From Prochlorococcus sp. AG-355-I20 (GTDB taxonomy: Bacteria; Cyanobacteriota; Cyanobacteriia; PCC-6307; Cyanobiaceae): a stretch of DNA of 38,883 nt. Positions 7,174 through 15,255 of the stretch are shown one piece after another; position 1 is the first letter of the stretch, and each line of letters begins with the position of its first letter. The notes under the pieces were generated by a model. The model was not told the origin of the DNA. It saw only the letters and a list, made by a program, of their open reading frames with translations, and ran no database searches. Location of the stretch: contig QCDM01000012.1 in NCBI GenBank assembly GCA_003280895.1, forward strand, positions 1-38,883. The letters run 5' to 3'. The position numbers and the translations under genes were made by a program.

Positions 7174-7196
7174 AAAAAAGGGCTTGATAAAGCCCT
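7174..7196 (-). terminator. Rho-independent terminator of the minus-strand hli gene
   Basis: AGGGCTT-GATA-AAGCCCT hairpin (7179-7196). On the minus strand it is followed by a T run. It lies 25 bp beyond the hli stop codon at 7221. Confidence 0.8.
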
Positions 7197-7220
7197 GAAA
7201 AAATTTAAAAAGGTTTTTTA

Positions 7221-7349
7221 TTAGAAAATACCTGGAAGAATTTGACCAGTAAAATAGTAGGCTCCTACAAGAGCAAATATTCCAAGCATTGCTGCTTTAC
7301 CATTAAGCTTTTCAGCTTTTTCGGTCATGATTTTTTTTGCAAATTCCAT
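7221..7349 (-). CDS. hli: High-light-inducible protein (Hli), 42 aa
   Basis: A 42-residue protein, MEFAKKIMTEKAEKLNGKAA then MLGIFALVGAYYFTGQILPG-IF. It has the one-helix chlorophyll a/b-binding signature (E-x-LNGKAAMLG) and the FTGQI-PGIF C-terminus of the picocyanobacterial Hli family. Hlis sit in the thylakoid membrane, bind chlorophyll and carotenoids, and protect photosystems under light and nutrient stress. The conserved N of the usual NGR motif is followed by K instead of R. An alternative start is Met8 (7328). It is divergent from the plus-strand hli cluster, with 304 bp between. Confidence 0.88.
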   Translation of the reverse strand: MEFAKKIMTEKAEKLNGKAAMLGIFALVGAYYFTGQILPGIF

Positions 7350-7653
7350 AATAAAGTGAAATAAATTATATCTAAAAACTAATTATTCAAATTTCAGAAT
7401 GATGTAGTTTTTTCTACCAAATTGATATCTTTCTAAGGATTTAAAAATAAATACTTAAACAACAAATTGAACTCTCAATAGTTGTCGAGCCAATCTGTAA
7501 AGCGTAGCAAGCCTAAAAAACAACTATTTAAATATATATGTCACGGTTCTGTAGCAGATATGTAGTAAATATCTTGAAAATAACTTAATTTCGGCTTAAT
7601 ACTTTACATTTATTAATAGTAGTGTTACATTAGTTAACAATTACACAAATTTA
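7350..7653. promoter_or_regulatory. Divergent hli intergenic region
   Basis: No ORF is seen in these 304 bp between divergent hli genes. A GC-richer patch around 7480-7525 is bounded by AGTTGT and ACAACT, which could close a 46-nt stem-loop, and contains GTCGAGCC and GCGTAGC. AT-rich -10-like stretches lie near 7595-7635. It probably contains both hli promoters and possibly a small RNA. Confidence 0.35.
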
Positions 7654-7860
7654 ATGGCTAATTCAAACGTTACTACTGAATCAGGTGGCAGGCAGAATAT
7701 GTTTCCTACTGAGACACGTCCTTACATAGATGAGTCTGTTTCTTACGACAGCTACCCACAAAATGCAGAAAAAGTTAACGGTCGTTGGGCAATGATTGGT
7801 CTTGTTGCGTTAGTGGGTGCTTACGTTTCAACCGGACAAATTATTCCTGGCATTTTTTAA
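7654..7860 (+). CDS. hli: High-light-inducible protein (Hli), 68 aa
   Basis: The 68-residue protein has a 35-residue polar N-terminal extension followed by the Hli core EKVNGRWAMIGLVALVGAYV and STGQIIPGIF. E and N/R of the ExxNGR motif are the chlorophyll-ligand residues of the LHC superfamily first helix. It is the first gene of a plus-strand cluster with two more hli genes and a 59-residue protein. The stop codon overlaps the next start (TAATG). Stress or light induction is known for the family and not visible here. Confidence 0.93.
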   Translation: MANSNVTTESGGRQNMFPTETRPYIDESVSYDSYPQNAEKVNGRWAMIGLVALVGAYVSTGQIIPGIF

Positions 7861-8120
7861 TGAGTCCACTTTCAGGTTTCTTAGCCGTAATTGTATTTTT
7901 TACAGTCGTCCTCGTTGCTTATTTAACCAAGCAATTTCAAAACGAAAATTTAAACTATTCATCTTCTAATCAAATGAAAAACACAAACACAAAGGTCAAA
8001 ACAATCGAAAAAGAAAAAGTTGTTGCTGAAACTCTTAACGGCAGATTCGCAATGCTTGGATTAATTGCTGCTGTTGGAGCATACCTAACAACAGGTCAAA
8101 TAATTCCTGGTTTCGTTTAA
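7860..8120 (+). CDS. hli: High-light-inducible protein with extra N-terminal membrane helix, 86 aa
   Basis: I chose the ATG at 7860, which shares its A with the previous stop (TAATG). Upstream sequence in this frame is only antisense-like overlap with the previous hli. The protein starts MSPLSGFLAVIVFFTVVLVA, a first membrane helix, then a Lys/Asn-rich linker, then the Hli core ETLNGRFAMLGLIAAVGAYL and TTGQIIPGFV. So it is predicted to span the membrane twice, unlike its one-helix neighbours. Overlap implies coupled translation and perhaps fixed stoichiometry with the first Hli. Confidence 0.9.
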   Translation: MSPLSGFLAVIVFFTVVLVAYLTKQFQNENLNYSSSNQMKNTNTKVKTIEKEKVVAETLNGRFAMLGLIAAVGAYLTTGQIIPGFV

Positions 8121-8155
8121 AAACCTACTACTTAACATTTCTACAAATCAGAATA

Positions 8156-8284
8156 ATGGAAAATTCAAAAACAACTTATTGGCAAAACGCCGAGAGAACT
8201 AATGGAAGAATGGCAATGATGGGCTTATTTGCATTAGTTGTAAATTATGGCTTATTCGGATGGATAATCCCAGGAATTTTTTAA
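8156..8284 (+). CDS. hli: High-light-inducible protein (Hli), 42 aa
   Basis: A short ATG-started frame, MENSKTTYWQNAERTNGRMA followed by MMGLFALVVNYGLFGWIIPG-IF. It has the ExTNGRMAMMG chlorophyll-binding signature and a single membrane helix. The C-terminus replaces the TGQIIPG motif of its neighbours with FGWIIPG. It lies 35 bp after the preceding hli and one base before the next gene, so it is part of the same unit. Confidence 0.9.
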   Translation: MENSKTTYWQNAERTNGRMAMMGLFALVVNYGLFGWIIPGIF

Positions 8285-8285
8285 A

Positions 8286-8465
8286 ATGAATTTAGGCTTA
8301 CTTTTTCTTAAAGTAAATACTTTGGGAGTCATAACACTTTCTGAACTTGATTGGATAACTTACCATCAATCTGAATTTTCAAGGTTAGATATGGCTTTAG
8401 TTATTAAGATCGGCCGTCTTATGGATTCTGGAGTAGTAGAAATTGATAATAGACTGCCTGTTTAA
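8286..8465 (+). CDS. Small soluble protein linked to the hli cluster, 59 aa
   Basis: ATG one base after the hli stop. The sequence MNLGLLFLKVNTLGVITLSE continues with LDWITYHQSEFSRLDMALVI and ends GRLMDSGVVEIDNRLPV. It reads like a compact helical domain with no membrane segment after residue 15. No family is named with confidence. Tight spacing to the hli genes and the terminator 23 bp later make it the last gene of this operon. Confidence 0.7.
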   Translation: MNLGLLFLKVNTLGVITLSELDWITYHQSEFSRLDMALVIKIGRLMDSGVVEIDNRLPV

Positions 8466-8487
8466 TTTCTAAAAAATGATCGTCATG

Positions 8488-8526
8488 AGTGTTTGTCAAT
8501 AGGGAAACTGACAAACACTTTTTTTA
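8488..8526 (+). terminator. Rho-independent terminator of the hli operon
   Basis: A perfect 11-bp stem AGTGTTTGTCA/TGACAAACACT with a 10-base loop (ATAGGGAAAC) and a following run of T. Confidence 0.88.
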
Positions 8527-8542
8527 TAAGAAAAAATATTTG

Positions 8543-8580
8543 TAAAAAAAGAGATTGTTTCTTAGCTAAAAACAATCTCT
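8543..8580 (-). terminator. Rho-independent terminator of the minus-strand small-membrane-protein unit
   Basis: A perfect stem AGAGATTGTTT/AAACAATCTCT (8550-8560 and 8570-8580). On the minus strand it is followed by seven T. It lies about 93 bp beyond the stop at 8673. Confidence 0.82.
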
Positions 8581-8672
8581 CAATTACCTAATTCTTACGT
8601 GAAAATTTAAGTAAGCTTTCAGATCTTAACTTATTTGTTTTTATAGTAAATCCGTAAAAATGCTTTTGTAAT

Positions 8673-8888
8673 TTATCTTTTTAAACCACCTCTTTTTATC
8701 CAAAGGAACCATGTAACCCAAATAGGAGGGAGGAATCTTATTAAAAAAGAAATTTTATACATATAAAATGGGGCATTTTCACTTTGAAATAAATTCATCA
8801 AAAATGAAGATATAGTTACCCAAAGTAAAATTATTAATATATTTGCTCCCAACAAGGCGAACTTATTTTGTTTAAATATTTTTGGCAT
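8673..8888 (-). CDS. Small two-helix membrane protein, unknown function
   Basis: 71 residues, MPKIFKQNKFALLGANILII then two hydrophobic segments (about residues 10-32 and 43-63) and a basic tail IKRGGLKR. By the positive-inside rule both ends are likely cytoplasmic. No family recognised. It is the last of three minus-strand small membrane genes before a strong terminator, with 58 bp to the upstream gene. Confidence 0.6.
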   Translation of the reverse strand: MPKIFKQNKFALLGANILIILLWVTISSFLMNLFQSENAPFYMYKISFLIRFLPPIWVTWFLWIKRGGLKR

Positions 8889-8946
8889 AATTTTATTTTT
8901 TTATATTCTTAATTTTAAATAACCTTGGGAAGTAAATTATACATTT

Positions 8947-9198
8947 TCAAAAAAACTTTAAATTTAAAATCCATATCCAAATAAAAAAAATACTAAATTT
9001 TAATCCCTCTCCAAATAATATTCCGAAAGTAATAGGAGGCGAAAATATTAAAAAAAGAATAGAGAATAAACTAAATAAAGCAAATGATCCTCTTAAAAAA
9101 TAATTCTTTCTTTTTGTTCTTCTTAGATTTTTTAAGGTACTCCACTCCCATTGAATAAGCCTGTAGAACTTTTCTGATAATAAAAATAAATACTTCAT
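8947..9198 (-). CDS. Small two-helix membrane protein, unknown function
   Basis: 83 residues with a basic N-terminal region containing LKNLRRTKRKNYFLRG and then two hydrophobic segments (about residues 37-58 and 63-82) rich in Phe, Ile and Trp, ending LNLKFF. It is probably an inner or thylakoid membrane protein. No family recognised. Coding status rests on an open frame, reasonable start and its neighbours. Confidence 0.5.
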   Translation of the reverse strand: MKYLFLLSEKFYRLIQWEWSTLKNLRRTKRKNYFLRGSFALFSLFSILFLIFSPPITFGILFGEGLKFSIFFIWIWILNLKFF

Positions 9199-9251
9199 TA
9201 ATATTATTAATTTCTATCGGCTTTTATTATTTATAAAATTAATTTCACCTG

Positions 9252-9536
9252 TTAGCAATAAACCTTATCCCCTTCTTCAGAAAAATAGTAAATTTTATTT
9301 TCTGAACTTACGAAGAAAGTTAATCCCTTATATTGTGATCTTTTAAATTTATCTAATCTAAGTTTGTGTAAATCCCAATTATCAGTACTTATGTCAGGAT
9401 CAAATTCTTGTTCTTTTAAGAAAGGTACATAAGTTGGACTAATTGTTGTTTTTTGGGCTAACCCTCTATTTCGTTTTGAATAAAAAAGTAATAAAAATAA
9501 AAGTACAAAAAAAAGAATTAATAATATATTTGTCAT
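9252..9536 (-). CDS. Membrane-anchored small protein, unknown function
   Basis: I prefer the ATG at 9536 over the one at 9578. It places MTNILLILFFVLLFLLLFYS at the N-terminus, a typical membrane anchor, followed by the stop-transfer KRNRG. The remaining 70 residues are polar, with DPDISTDNWDLHKLRLDKFK near the middle and a C-terminal Cys. The soluble part may hold a small beta-rich domain (GLTFFVSSENKIYYFSEEGD). No family recognised. Confidence 0.6.
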   Translation of the reverse strand: MTNILLILFFVLLFLLLFYSKRNRGLAQKTTISPTYVPFLKEQEFDPDISTDNWDLHKLRLDKFKRSQYKGLTFFVSSENKIYYFSEEGDKVYC

Positions 9537-9678
9537 TTCAATGTTTCTAATTTGAAAAAACTTTATTTGGAGAATCAAGAACTTTTCACAATAAATTTCT
9601 TAGTAAGTAAAAAATCCTATTTTTATATTCTTGTATTTTTGAATACTTATCAAGGGTTTACCTAAATCAGATTATAGA

Positions 9679-9840
9679 ATGATTCGCATTTTCAACATGA
9701 CTCAAAATTCCATGAATACTCCTTATGCAAAAAGAGTAGCTGAAAAATTTAGAGAGGCTCAAAACTATTTAAAAACTAATGGTTTTAGTAGATCAACTAA
9801 ACATTTACTGGAAGATATTGAAAATTCTGTTGAAAAATAA
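9679..9840 (+). CDS. Small helical protein, unknown function, 53 aa
   Basis: Frame MIRIFNMTQNSMNTPYAKRV then AEKFREAQNYLKTNGFSRST and KHLLEDIENSVEK. Possible starts are 9679, 9697 (MTQNSMN) and 9712. The region from TPYAKRVAEKF onward reads like a conserved helical domain. The stop overlaps the next start in TAATG, so the two small genes are coupled. Confidence 0.6.
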   Translation: MIRIFNMTQNSMNTPYAKRVAEKFREAQNYLKTNGFSRSTKHLLEDIENSVEK

Positions 9841-9998
9841 TGCCAATACCTCCTCACTTACCGCAACTACAATATGGCTACGATGATGGCTTTACAACCA
9901 TTGTTTTTGGGTTAATAGGAAGTTGCTTGGGATGTATCTTAATTTTATTAATTTCATTTTTTGAATTTAAATTCAAAAAGCAAAATAGTAAGCCTTAA
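9840..9998 (+). CDS. Small single-pass membrane protein, 52 aa
   Basis: ATG overlaps the previous stop (TAATG). The protein MPIPPHLPQLQYGYDDGFTT has a Pro/Tyr-rich N-terminus, one membrane helix (about residues 20-42, IVFGLIGSCLGCILILLISF) and a basic tail FKFKKQNSKP, so the N-terminus probably faces out. No family recognised. It ends 8 bp from the convergent ychF stop. Confidence 0.6.
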   Translation: MPIPPHLPQLQYGYDDGFTTIVFGLIGSCLGCILILLISFFEFKFKKQNSKP

Positions 9999-10006
9999 GA
10001 GACTTA

Positions 10007-11098
10007 CTAAATGTTAAATAAGAACTCCATTACATCACCTTCGTTAACAATATATTCCTTACCTTCACTTCTTAAAAGACCTTTAGTTTTTGCATTGGCA
10101 ATTGAACCTGAATCAATTAAATTTTGATACGAAATAGTCTGAGCTCTTATAAATCCTTTTTCAAAATCAGTATGAATTACTCCTGCTGCCTGTGGCGCAG
10201 TCATCCCATCTTTTATTGTCCAAGCTTTTGTCTCCTTTTCTCCGGTAGTGAAATAAGTTTTTAATCCCAATAATTTATATGTTGATCTAATTAATGAACT
10301 TAATCCCCCTTCTTCTACTCCTAAGCCAATAAGGTAGTCTTTTTTATCTTCTGGTTCTAACTCTATTAATTCAGATTCGACTTGCGCTGATATTTTTATA
10401 CATTCTGTATTTTCATTGCTTGCAAAACTCTGGACTGTTGATGAAAAATCATTACCTTCAGCTAAATCATTTTCATTCAAATTAGTTGCGTAAATAATTG
10501 GTTTAGCGGTAAGGAAGCCTAATTGCTTAATTATTAAATTTTCTTCTTCATTCAAAGACATTGATCTAACTGAAAGGCCTTTCTCTAGCTCTTCTTCAAT
10601 TTTTTCTAGTAAGGTATCTTCTTTAGCTGCCTCTTTACTAGTTCTAACCTGTTTTTTAAGTCTTTCTCTTCTTTTTTGGAGTTGAGATAAATCAGCTAAA
10701 TTCAATTCCAGATTAATTATCTCAATGTCATCCAGGGGATCTACCTTTCCAGAAACATGAATTACATCACTATCTTCAAAGCACCTTACAACATGAACTA
10801 TTGCATCAACCTCCCTAATATTTGATAAAAATTTATTTCCCAAACCTTCGCCTTTACTAGCTCCTTTTACTAGTCCTGCAATATCTACAAATTCAATTTT
10901 TGTTGGGATAATATTTTGGCTAGAACTTAAATTACCTAACTCTTGCAACCTTTGATCTGGGACTGAAACTATGCCTTTATTAGGTTCTATAGTACAAAAG
11001 GGAAAATTAGCCGCTTGGGCCTTAGCATTTTCTACAAGTGCATTAAATAGAGTTGATTTTCCAACATTTGGTAATCCAATAATACCTGCTTTTAACAT
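10007..11098 (-). CDS. ychF: Redox-regulated ATPase/GTPase YchF
   Basis: YchF is a universal Obg-family P-loop NTPase that prefers ATP and binds ribosomes and the proteasome or proteases in other bacteria. The 363 residues match the family length. Visible motifs are G1 GLPNVGKST (residues 8-16), G3 DIAGLVKGAS, and the altered G4 NLNEND in place of NKxD, which explains ATP preference. The C-terminal TGS domain (TYFTTGEKETKAWTIKDG, then AAGVIHTDFEKGFIRAQ) is complete. It is convergent with the small membrane gene on its left. Confidence 0.96.
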   Translation of the reverse strand: MLKAGIIGLPNVGKSTLFNALVENAKAQAANFPFCTIEPNKGIVSVPDQRLQELGNLSSSQNIIPTKIEFVDIAGLVKGASKGEGLGNKFLSNIREVDAIVHVVRCFEDSDVIHVSGKVDPLDDIEIINLELNLADLSQLQKRRERLKKQVRTSKEAAKEDTLLEKIEEELEKGLSVRSMSLNEEENLIIKQLGFLTAKPIIYATNLNENDLAEGNDFSSTVQSFASNENTECIKISAQVESELIELEPEDKKDYLIGLGVEEGGLSSLIRSTYKLLGLKTYFTTGEKETKAWTIKDGMTAPQAAGVIHTDFEKGFIRAQTISYQNLIDSGSIANAKTKGLLRSEGKEYIVNEGDVMEFLFNI

Positions 11099-11242
11099 TT
11101 GAAAAAACTTATGGAAAAATTATCAAGAAAACATCTTCTAGTAATATAGTATTTACTTAACCAATCTTGGATAAGTTAATTATAATCGTCTTGATTATTT
11201 ATTTAGTTCCTAAATATTCTCTACTTCTGCTTTTAAAAAGAA

Positions 11243-12304
11243 ATGTTTTATTTAATAAAAAAAAATATAAATCTAAGAAGAGGAATTATATTGCTTTCTC
11301 TAGCTATATTTTTCGTTTTTATAACCAATTCCTTTAAGAAAAATAAGTCAAAAGATATTTCTGATTTTGTAGTTCAAGTTGAAAAAGGAATCCTCTCAGA
11401 TTCAATTAATACTAGTGGTGAAGTAAAAGCAATAAGGACAAGCAATATTGGGCCTCGGAAGCAAGGCGTAATAAAGGAAATCATTGTAGATGAGGGCGAT
11501 CTTGTAAAAAAAGATCAGGTTTTAGCTTCTCTTGATGATGAAGATTTTATCTATAAAATTAAAGAACTTGAATTAAATGTAGAAAAACAAAAATCTGAAT
11601 TTTTAAGAAGGGAATATTTATATCAAGAAGGCGCAGTAAGTAAAGAAGACTATGAAAGTTATAAAAATAACTACAACATTAGTAGCGCAAAACTTAATGA
11701 TGCAAAAGCTGAAAAAAGTTTCTATCTAATTAAAGCTCCTTATGGAGGAAAGATAACTGCAAAATATGCTGAGATAGGATCTTATGTCACACCAAGTACA
11801 AACTTAAGTTCAGACCCTAAAACCAAAAACTTTATTTTTGAACTATCAGAGGGCCTAGAAATTGTTGCTAAAGTTCCTGAGAGTGACATTGGCAGAATAA
11901 AAATAGGTCAAGAAGCCTCAGTAAGAATTGAGGCTTATCCCTCAAAAAAATATAGTGCCATAGTTAAAAAAATAGCTACAAGAGCTGTAAAAGATAATAA
12001 TGTGACCTCATTCGAAGTAACTTTAAATTTTAAAGATATTTCTGCAGAAATTAAAATTGGAATGACTGCAGATCTTGAATTTAGAGTCGAAGGTAATGAA
12101 GAAAAAATCTTAGTACCAACAGTTTCTATTGTCACTGAAAAAGGTGAAAAAGGAATTTTGAAAGTTGATAAAAACAATTCTCCCAAATTTGAAAAAATCG
12201 AAATTGGTATTAGTAGTGGAAATAAAACTTCAGTAATTGATGGATTAGAACCTGGAGAGCAAATCTTTATTGATATTCCACCTTGGGCTAAGAAGAGAAA
12301 ATGA
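11243..12304 (+). CDS. HlyD-family periplasmic adaptor (membrane fusion protein) of an export system
   Basis: The 353-residue protein has one N-terminal membrane helix (residues about 14-31), a lipoyl-like half motif (VDEGDLVKKDQVLASLD), a coiled-coil hairpin (residues about 100-150), and the returning half (IKAPYGGKITAKYAEIGSYV). Beta-barrel and membrane-proximal domains follow (GMTADLEFRVEG). It resembles adaptors of the DevB/MacA type that pair with ABC or RND exporters. No transporter partner is adjacent. The last four bases ATGA overlap the polA start, so it is translationally coupled to DNA polymerase I, an unexpected but probably compaction-driven pairing. Confidence 0.85.
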   Translation: MFYLIKKNINLRRGIILLSLAIFFVFITNSFKKNKSKDISDFVVQVEKGILSDSINTSGEVKAIRTSNIGPRKQGVIKEIIVDEGDLVKKDQVLASLDDEDFIYKIKELELNVEKQKSEFLRREYLYQEGAVSKEDYESYKNNYNISSAKLNDAKAEKSFYLIKAPYGGKITAKYAEIGSYVTPSTNLSSDPKTKNFIFELSEGLEIVAKVPESDIGRIKIGQEASVRIEAYPSKKYSAIVKKIATRAVKDNNVTSFEVTLNFKDISAEIKIGMTADLEFRVEGNEEKILVPTVSIVTEKGEKGILKVDKNNSPKFEKIEIGISSGNKTSVIDGLEPGEQIFIDIPPWAKKRK

Positions 12305-15231
12305 GTTTAAAATCTGAAAACTCTAAAAAACCAATTTTACTTTTAGTCGATGGCCATTCACTTGCTTTTAGAAGCTTCTATGCATTTAGCAAGGGGATTG
12401 ATGGAGGTTTAACTACCAAAGAGGGATTTCCAACAAGTGTCACTTATGGATTTCTAAAAAGCCTTCTGGATAATTGTAAAAATATTAGTCCTGAGGGTGT
12501 TTGTATTACTTTTGATACCGAAAAACCTACTTTCAGACATGAATTAGATCCAAATTATAAGGCCAATAGAGATGTAGCACCAGATGTTTTTTTTCAGGAT
12601 ATTGAACAACTAGAAATCATATTAGAAGAAAGCCTTAATTTACCAATTTTTAAATCTCCAGGATACGAAGCAGATGATCTCCTAGGCACAATTGCAAATG
12701 ATGCTTCTTCTAAAGGATGGTGCGTGAATATTCTTTCTGGAGATAGGGACTTATTTCAATTAGTAGATGATCAAAAAGATATTTATGTACTTTATATGGG
12801 TGGTGGTCCATATGCGAAAAGTGGAAATCCAACTCTTATGAATGAAAATGGAGTAAAAGAAAAATTAGGTGTTGCGCCAGAAAGAGTAGTTGATCTCAAA
12901 GCCCTAACTGGTGATAGTTCTGATAATATTCCAGGTATTAAAGGAGTAGGGCCAAAAACTGCAATTAATCTACTAAAAGAGAACGATACGCTTGATGGAA
13001 TCTATCAGGCTTTGGACAGGATTCAGCAGAACAACGATAAGAAATATAAAGGATTCATCAAAGGTTCAGTTATAGAAAAGCTCAGAAACGATAAACATAA
13101 TGCTTTTCTTTCCAGGGATTTAGCAAAAATAAATACTGAGGTGCCTTTAATTTTAAGTAACGGTTATGAATTAAAAAATATAAATCAAGAACTACTTTCA
13201 GAGTCACTGAAAAAATTAGAACTATCAACACTACTTAGACAAATTGATATTTTCAATTCAACTTTCAGCAAAGGTGGTTTTGACAAAAATAATGTAGCTA
13301 AAGAGGAGGAAAAGGCACCAAAAGTCGCAGGCAATTATGAATTAGAAAATAGTGAAAATAAAATCCCTAAAATCAATGTAACTGTTGTAAATGATTTCGA
13401 ATTACTTGATAAATTAATTCAAAGATTAGACAAGACTAATCAAATAGTTTCTTTAGATACAGAGACTAACAGTTTGAATCCAATCGATGCGGAACTTGTT
13501 GGGATAGGGTTATGTCTTGGAGAAGAAAATGATGATTTATTTTATATACCTCTTGGTCATCAAACAAAAAAGGAGACCCCCAATCAATTATCAATTGAAG
13601 ATGTTTTCTCAAAGCTAAGAAATTGGATAGAAGATCCAAAAAAAGAAAAGGCACTCCAAAATTCTAAATTTGATAGGCAAATATTTTTTAATCATGGACT
13701 TGATCTTAAAGGCGTAACCTTTGACACCTTGTTAGCAGACTACCTTCTTAATAATCAGGAGAAACATGGGTTAAGTGAAATTAGTTTTAGATTATTTGGA
13801 TTTAAGCCTCCTTCATTTAAGGAGACAGTTGGAAAAAATAAAGACTTTTCATTTGTTGATATTGATGAAGCAAGTATTTACTGCGGTTATGATGTTTTTC
13901 TAACTTTTAAGATTGTCAAAATTTTTAAAGAAAGTTTTTCAAAGGAAAAAGATGAATTAATCAAATTGTTCGAAGAAATTGAGCTACCTTTAGAGCCGGT
14001 ATTGTCCCAAATGGAAATAAATGGCATAACCATCGACATCCCTTATTTGGATAAACTCTCAAAAGAATTAAAAAGTACCTTAGAAGATATTGAAAGTAAA
14101 GTTTATGAGTTAGCAGAGGAAAGTTTCAATCTATCTTCACCAAAACAACTTGGTGAGATCTTGTTTGAAAAATTAAATTTGGATAAGAAAAAATCACGGA
14201 AAACAAAAACAGGATGGAGCACAGATGCAGTAGTTCTGGAAAGATTAGTCGACGAACATGAAATAATCCAACATTTAATAAAACATAGAACTCTTAGCAA
14301 ATTACTTAGCACCTATATTGATGCTCTTCCAAATCTTATTAACGAAAAGACAGGAAGAGTTCATACAAACTTTAATCAAGCTGCTACAGCAACTGGGAGA
14401 CTAAGTAGTAGCAATCCTAATCTTCAAAATATCCCTGTTAGGACTGAATTTAGTAGGAGAATCAGAAAAGCATTCTTGCCTGAAAAAAATTGGAAACTTT
14501 TATCAGCTGATTATTCTCAGATCGAATTAAGAATACTCGCTCACTTAGCGGATGAAGAAATACTAATAAATGCATTTCATAAAAATGATGACATTCATTC
14601 TTTGACTGCAAGATTAATTTTTGAGAAAGAAGAAATTTCTTCTGATGAGAGGAGAGTTGGGAAAACAATAAATTTCGGAGTTATCTATGGTATGGGAATT
14701 AAAAAGTTTGCACGTTCTACAGGAGTAAGTACTCCAGAAGCAAAAGAATTCCTAATAAAATACAAAGAAAGATATTCAAAAATTTTCAAATTTCTTGAAC
14801 TTCAAGAAAGGCTTGCCTTGTCAAAAGGTTATGTAAAAACAATTTTTGGTAGAAAGAGAGAATTTAAGTTTGATAAAAATGGACTAGGAAGACTAATTGG
14901 AAAAGATCCTTACGAAATTGACTTGCAATCCGCAAGAAGAGCTGGCATGGAAGCACAGTCACTAAGAGCTGCAGCCAATGCCCCAATTCAGGGTTCAAGT
15001 GCAGATATTATTAAAATTGCAATGGTTCAACTAAATAAAAAATTCATAGAAATGAATGTTGCAGCAAAAATGCTTTTACAAGTACATGATGAATTATTGT
15101 TTGAAGTTGAACCAGATTCTTTGGAAATTACTACGAAATTAGTAAAGAAGACTATGGAAGATTGTGTAAAATTAAATGTGCCACTTTTAGTTGATATTGG
15201 GATTGGAGACAATTGGATGGAGACAAAATAA
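12301..15231 (+). CDS. polA: DNA polymerase I
   Basis: At 976 residues all three domains are present. The 5' nuclease is at about 1-310 (LVDGHSLAFRSFYAF, GDRDLFQLV, ALTGDSSDNIPGIKGVGPKTA). The 3'-5' exonuclease is at about 370-560 with metal ligands D386 and E388 in SLDTETN, so proofreading looks intact. The polymerase domain has motif A SADYSQIELRILAHL (D737), O-helix RRVGKTINFGVIYGMG and motif C VHDE (D930). It works in Okazaki maturation and repair. The start ATG overlaps the upstream adaptor gene by 4 bp; cysS follows after 24 bp, so the three form a likely operon. Confidence 0.97.
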   Translation: MSLKSENSKKPILLLVDGHSLAFRSFYAFSKGIDGGLTTKEGFPTSVTYGFLKSLLDNCKNISPEGVCITFDTEKPTFRHELDPNYKANRDVAPDVFFQDIEQLEIILEESLNLPIFKSPGYEADDLLGTIANDASSKGWCVNILSGDRDLFQLVDDQKDIYVLYMGGGPYAKSGNPTLMNENGVKEKLGVAPERVVDLKALTGDSSDNIPGIKGVGPKTAINLLKENDTLDGIYQALDRIQQNNDKKYKGFIKGSVIEKLRNDKHNAFLSRDLAKINTEVPLILSNGYELKNINQELLSESLKKLELSTLLRQIDIFNSTFSKGGFDKNNVAKEEEKAPKVAGNYELENSENKIPKINVTVVNDFELLDKLIQRLDKTNQIVSLDTETNSLNPIDAELVGIGLCLGEENDDLFYIPLGHQTKKETPNQLSIEDVFSKLRNWIEDPKKEKALQNSKFDRQIFFNHGLDLKGVTFDTLLADYLLNNQEKHGLSEISFRLFGFKPPSFKETVGKNKDFSFVDIDEASIYCGYDVFLTFKIVKIFKESFSKEKDELIKLFEEIELPLEPVLSQMEINGITIDIPYLDKLSKELKSTLEDIESKVYELAEESFNLSSPKQLGEILFEKLNLDKKKSRKTKTGWSTDAVVLERLVDEHEIIQHLIKHRTLSKLLSTYIDALPNLINEKTGRVHTNFNQAATATGRLSSSNPNLQNIPVRTEFSRRIRKAFLPEKNWKLLSADYSQIELRILAHLADEEILINAFHKNDDIHSLTARLIFEKEEISSDERRVGKTINFGVIYGMGIKKFARSTGVSTPEAKEFLIKYKERYSKIFKFLELQERLALSKGYVKTIFGRKREFKFDKNGLGRLIGKDPYEIDLQSARRAGMEAQSLRAAANAPIQGSSADIIKIAMVQLNKKFIEMNVAAKMLLQVHDELLFEVEPDSLEITTKLVKKTMEDCVKLNVPLLVDIGIGDNWMETK

Positions 15232-15255
15232 ACCTTATGAAATACTTATTTTAAG

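Noticed and set aside
7785-7859. Earlier start for the second Hli (MGNDWSCC)
   Set aside because: That part is an out-of-frame reading of the preceding hli; ATG at 7860 gives a proper membrane start and TAATG coupling.
8488-8526. Yfr2-like small RNA, because the loop contains GGGAAAC
   Set aside because: Only one partial motif is present and the perfect stem with T run directly after the operon is an ordinary terminator.
12301-15231. Several 60-70 residue antisense frames within polA
   Set aside because: They lie opposite conserved polymerase motifs and reflect codon bias only.
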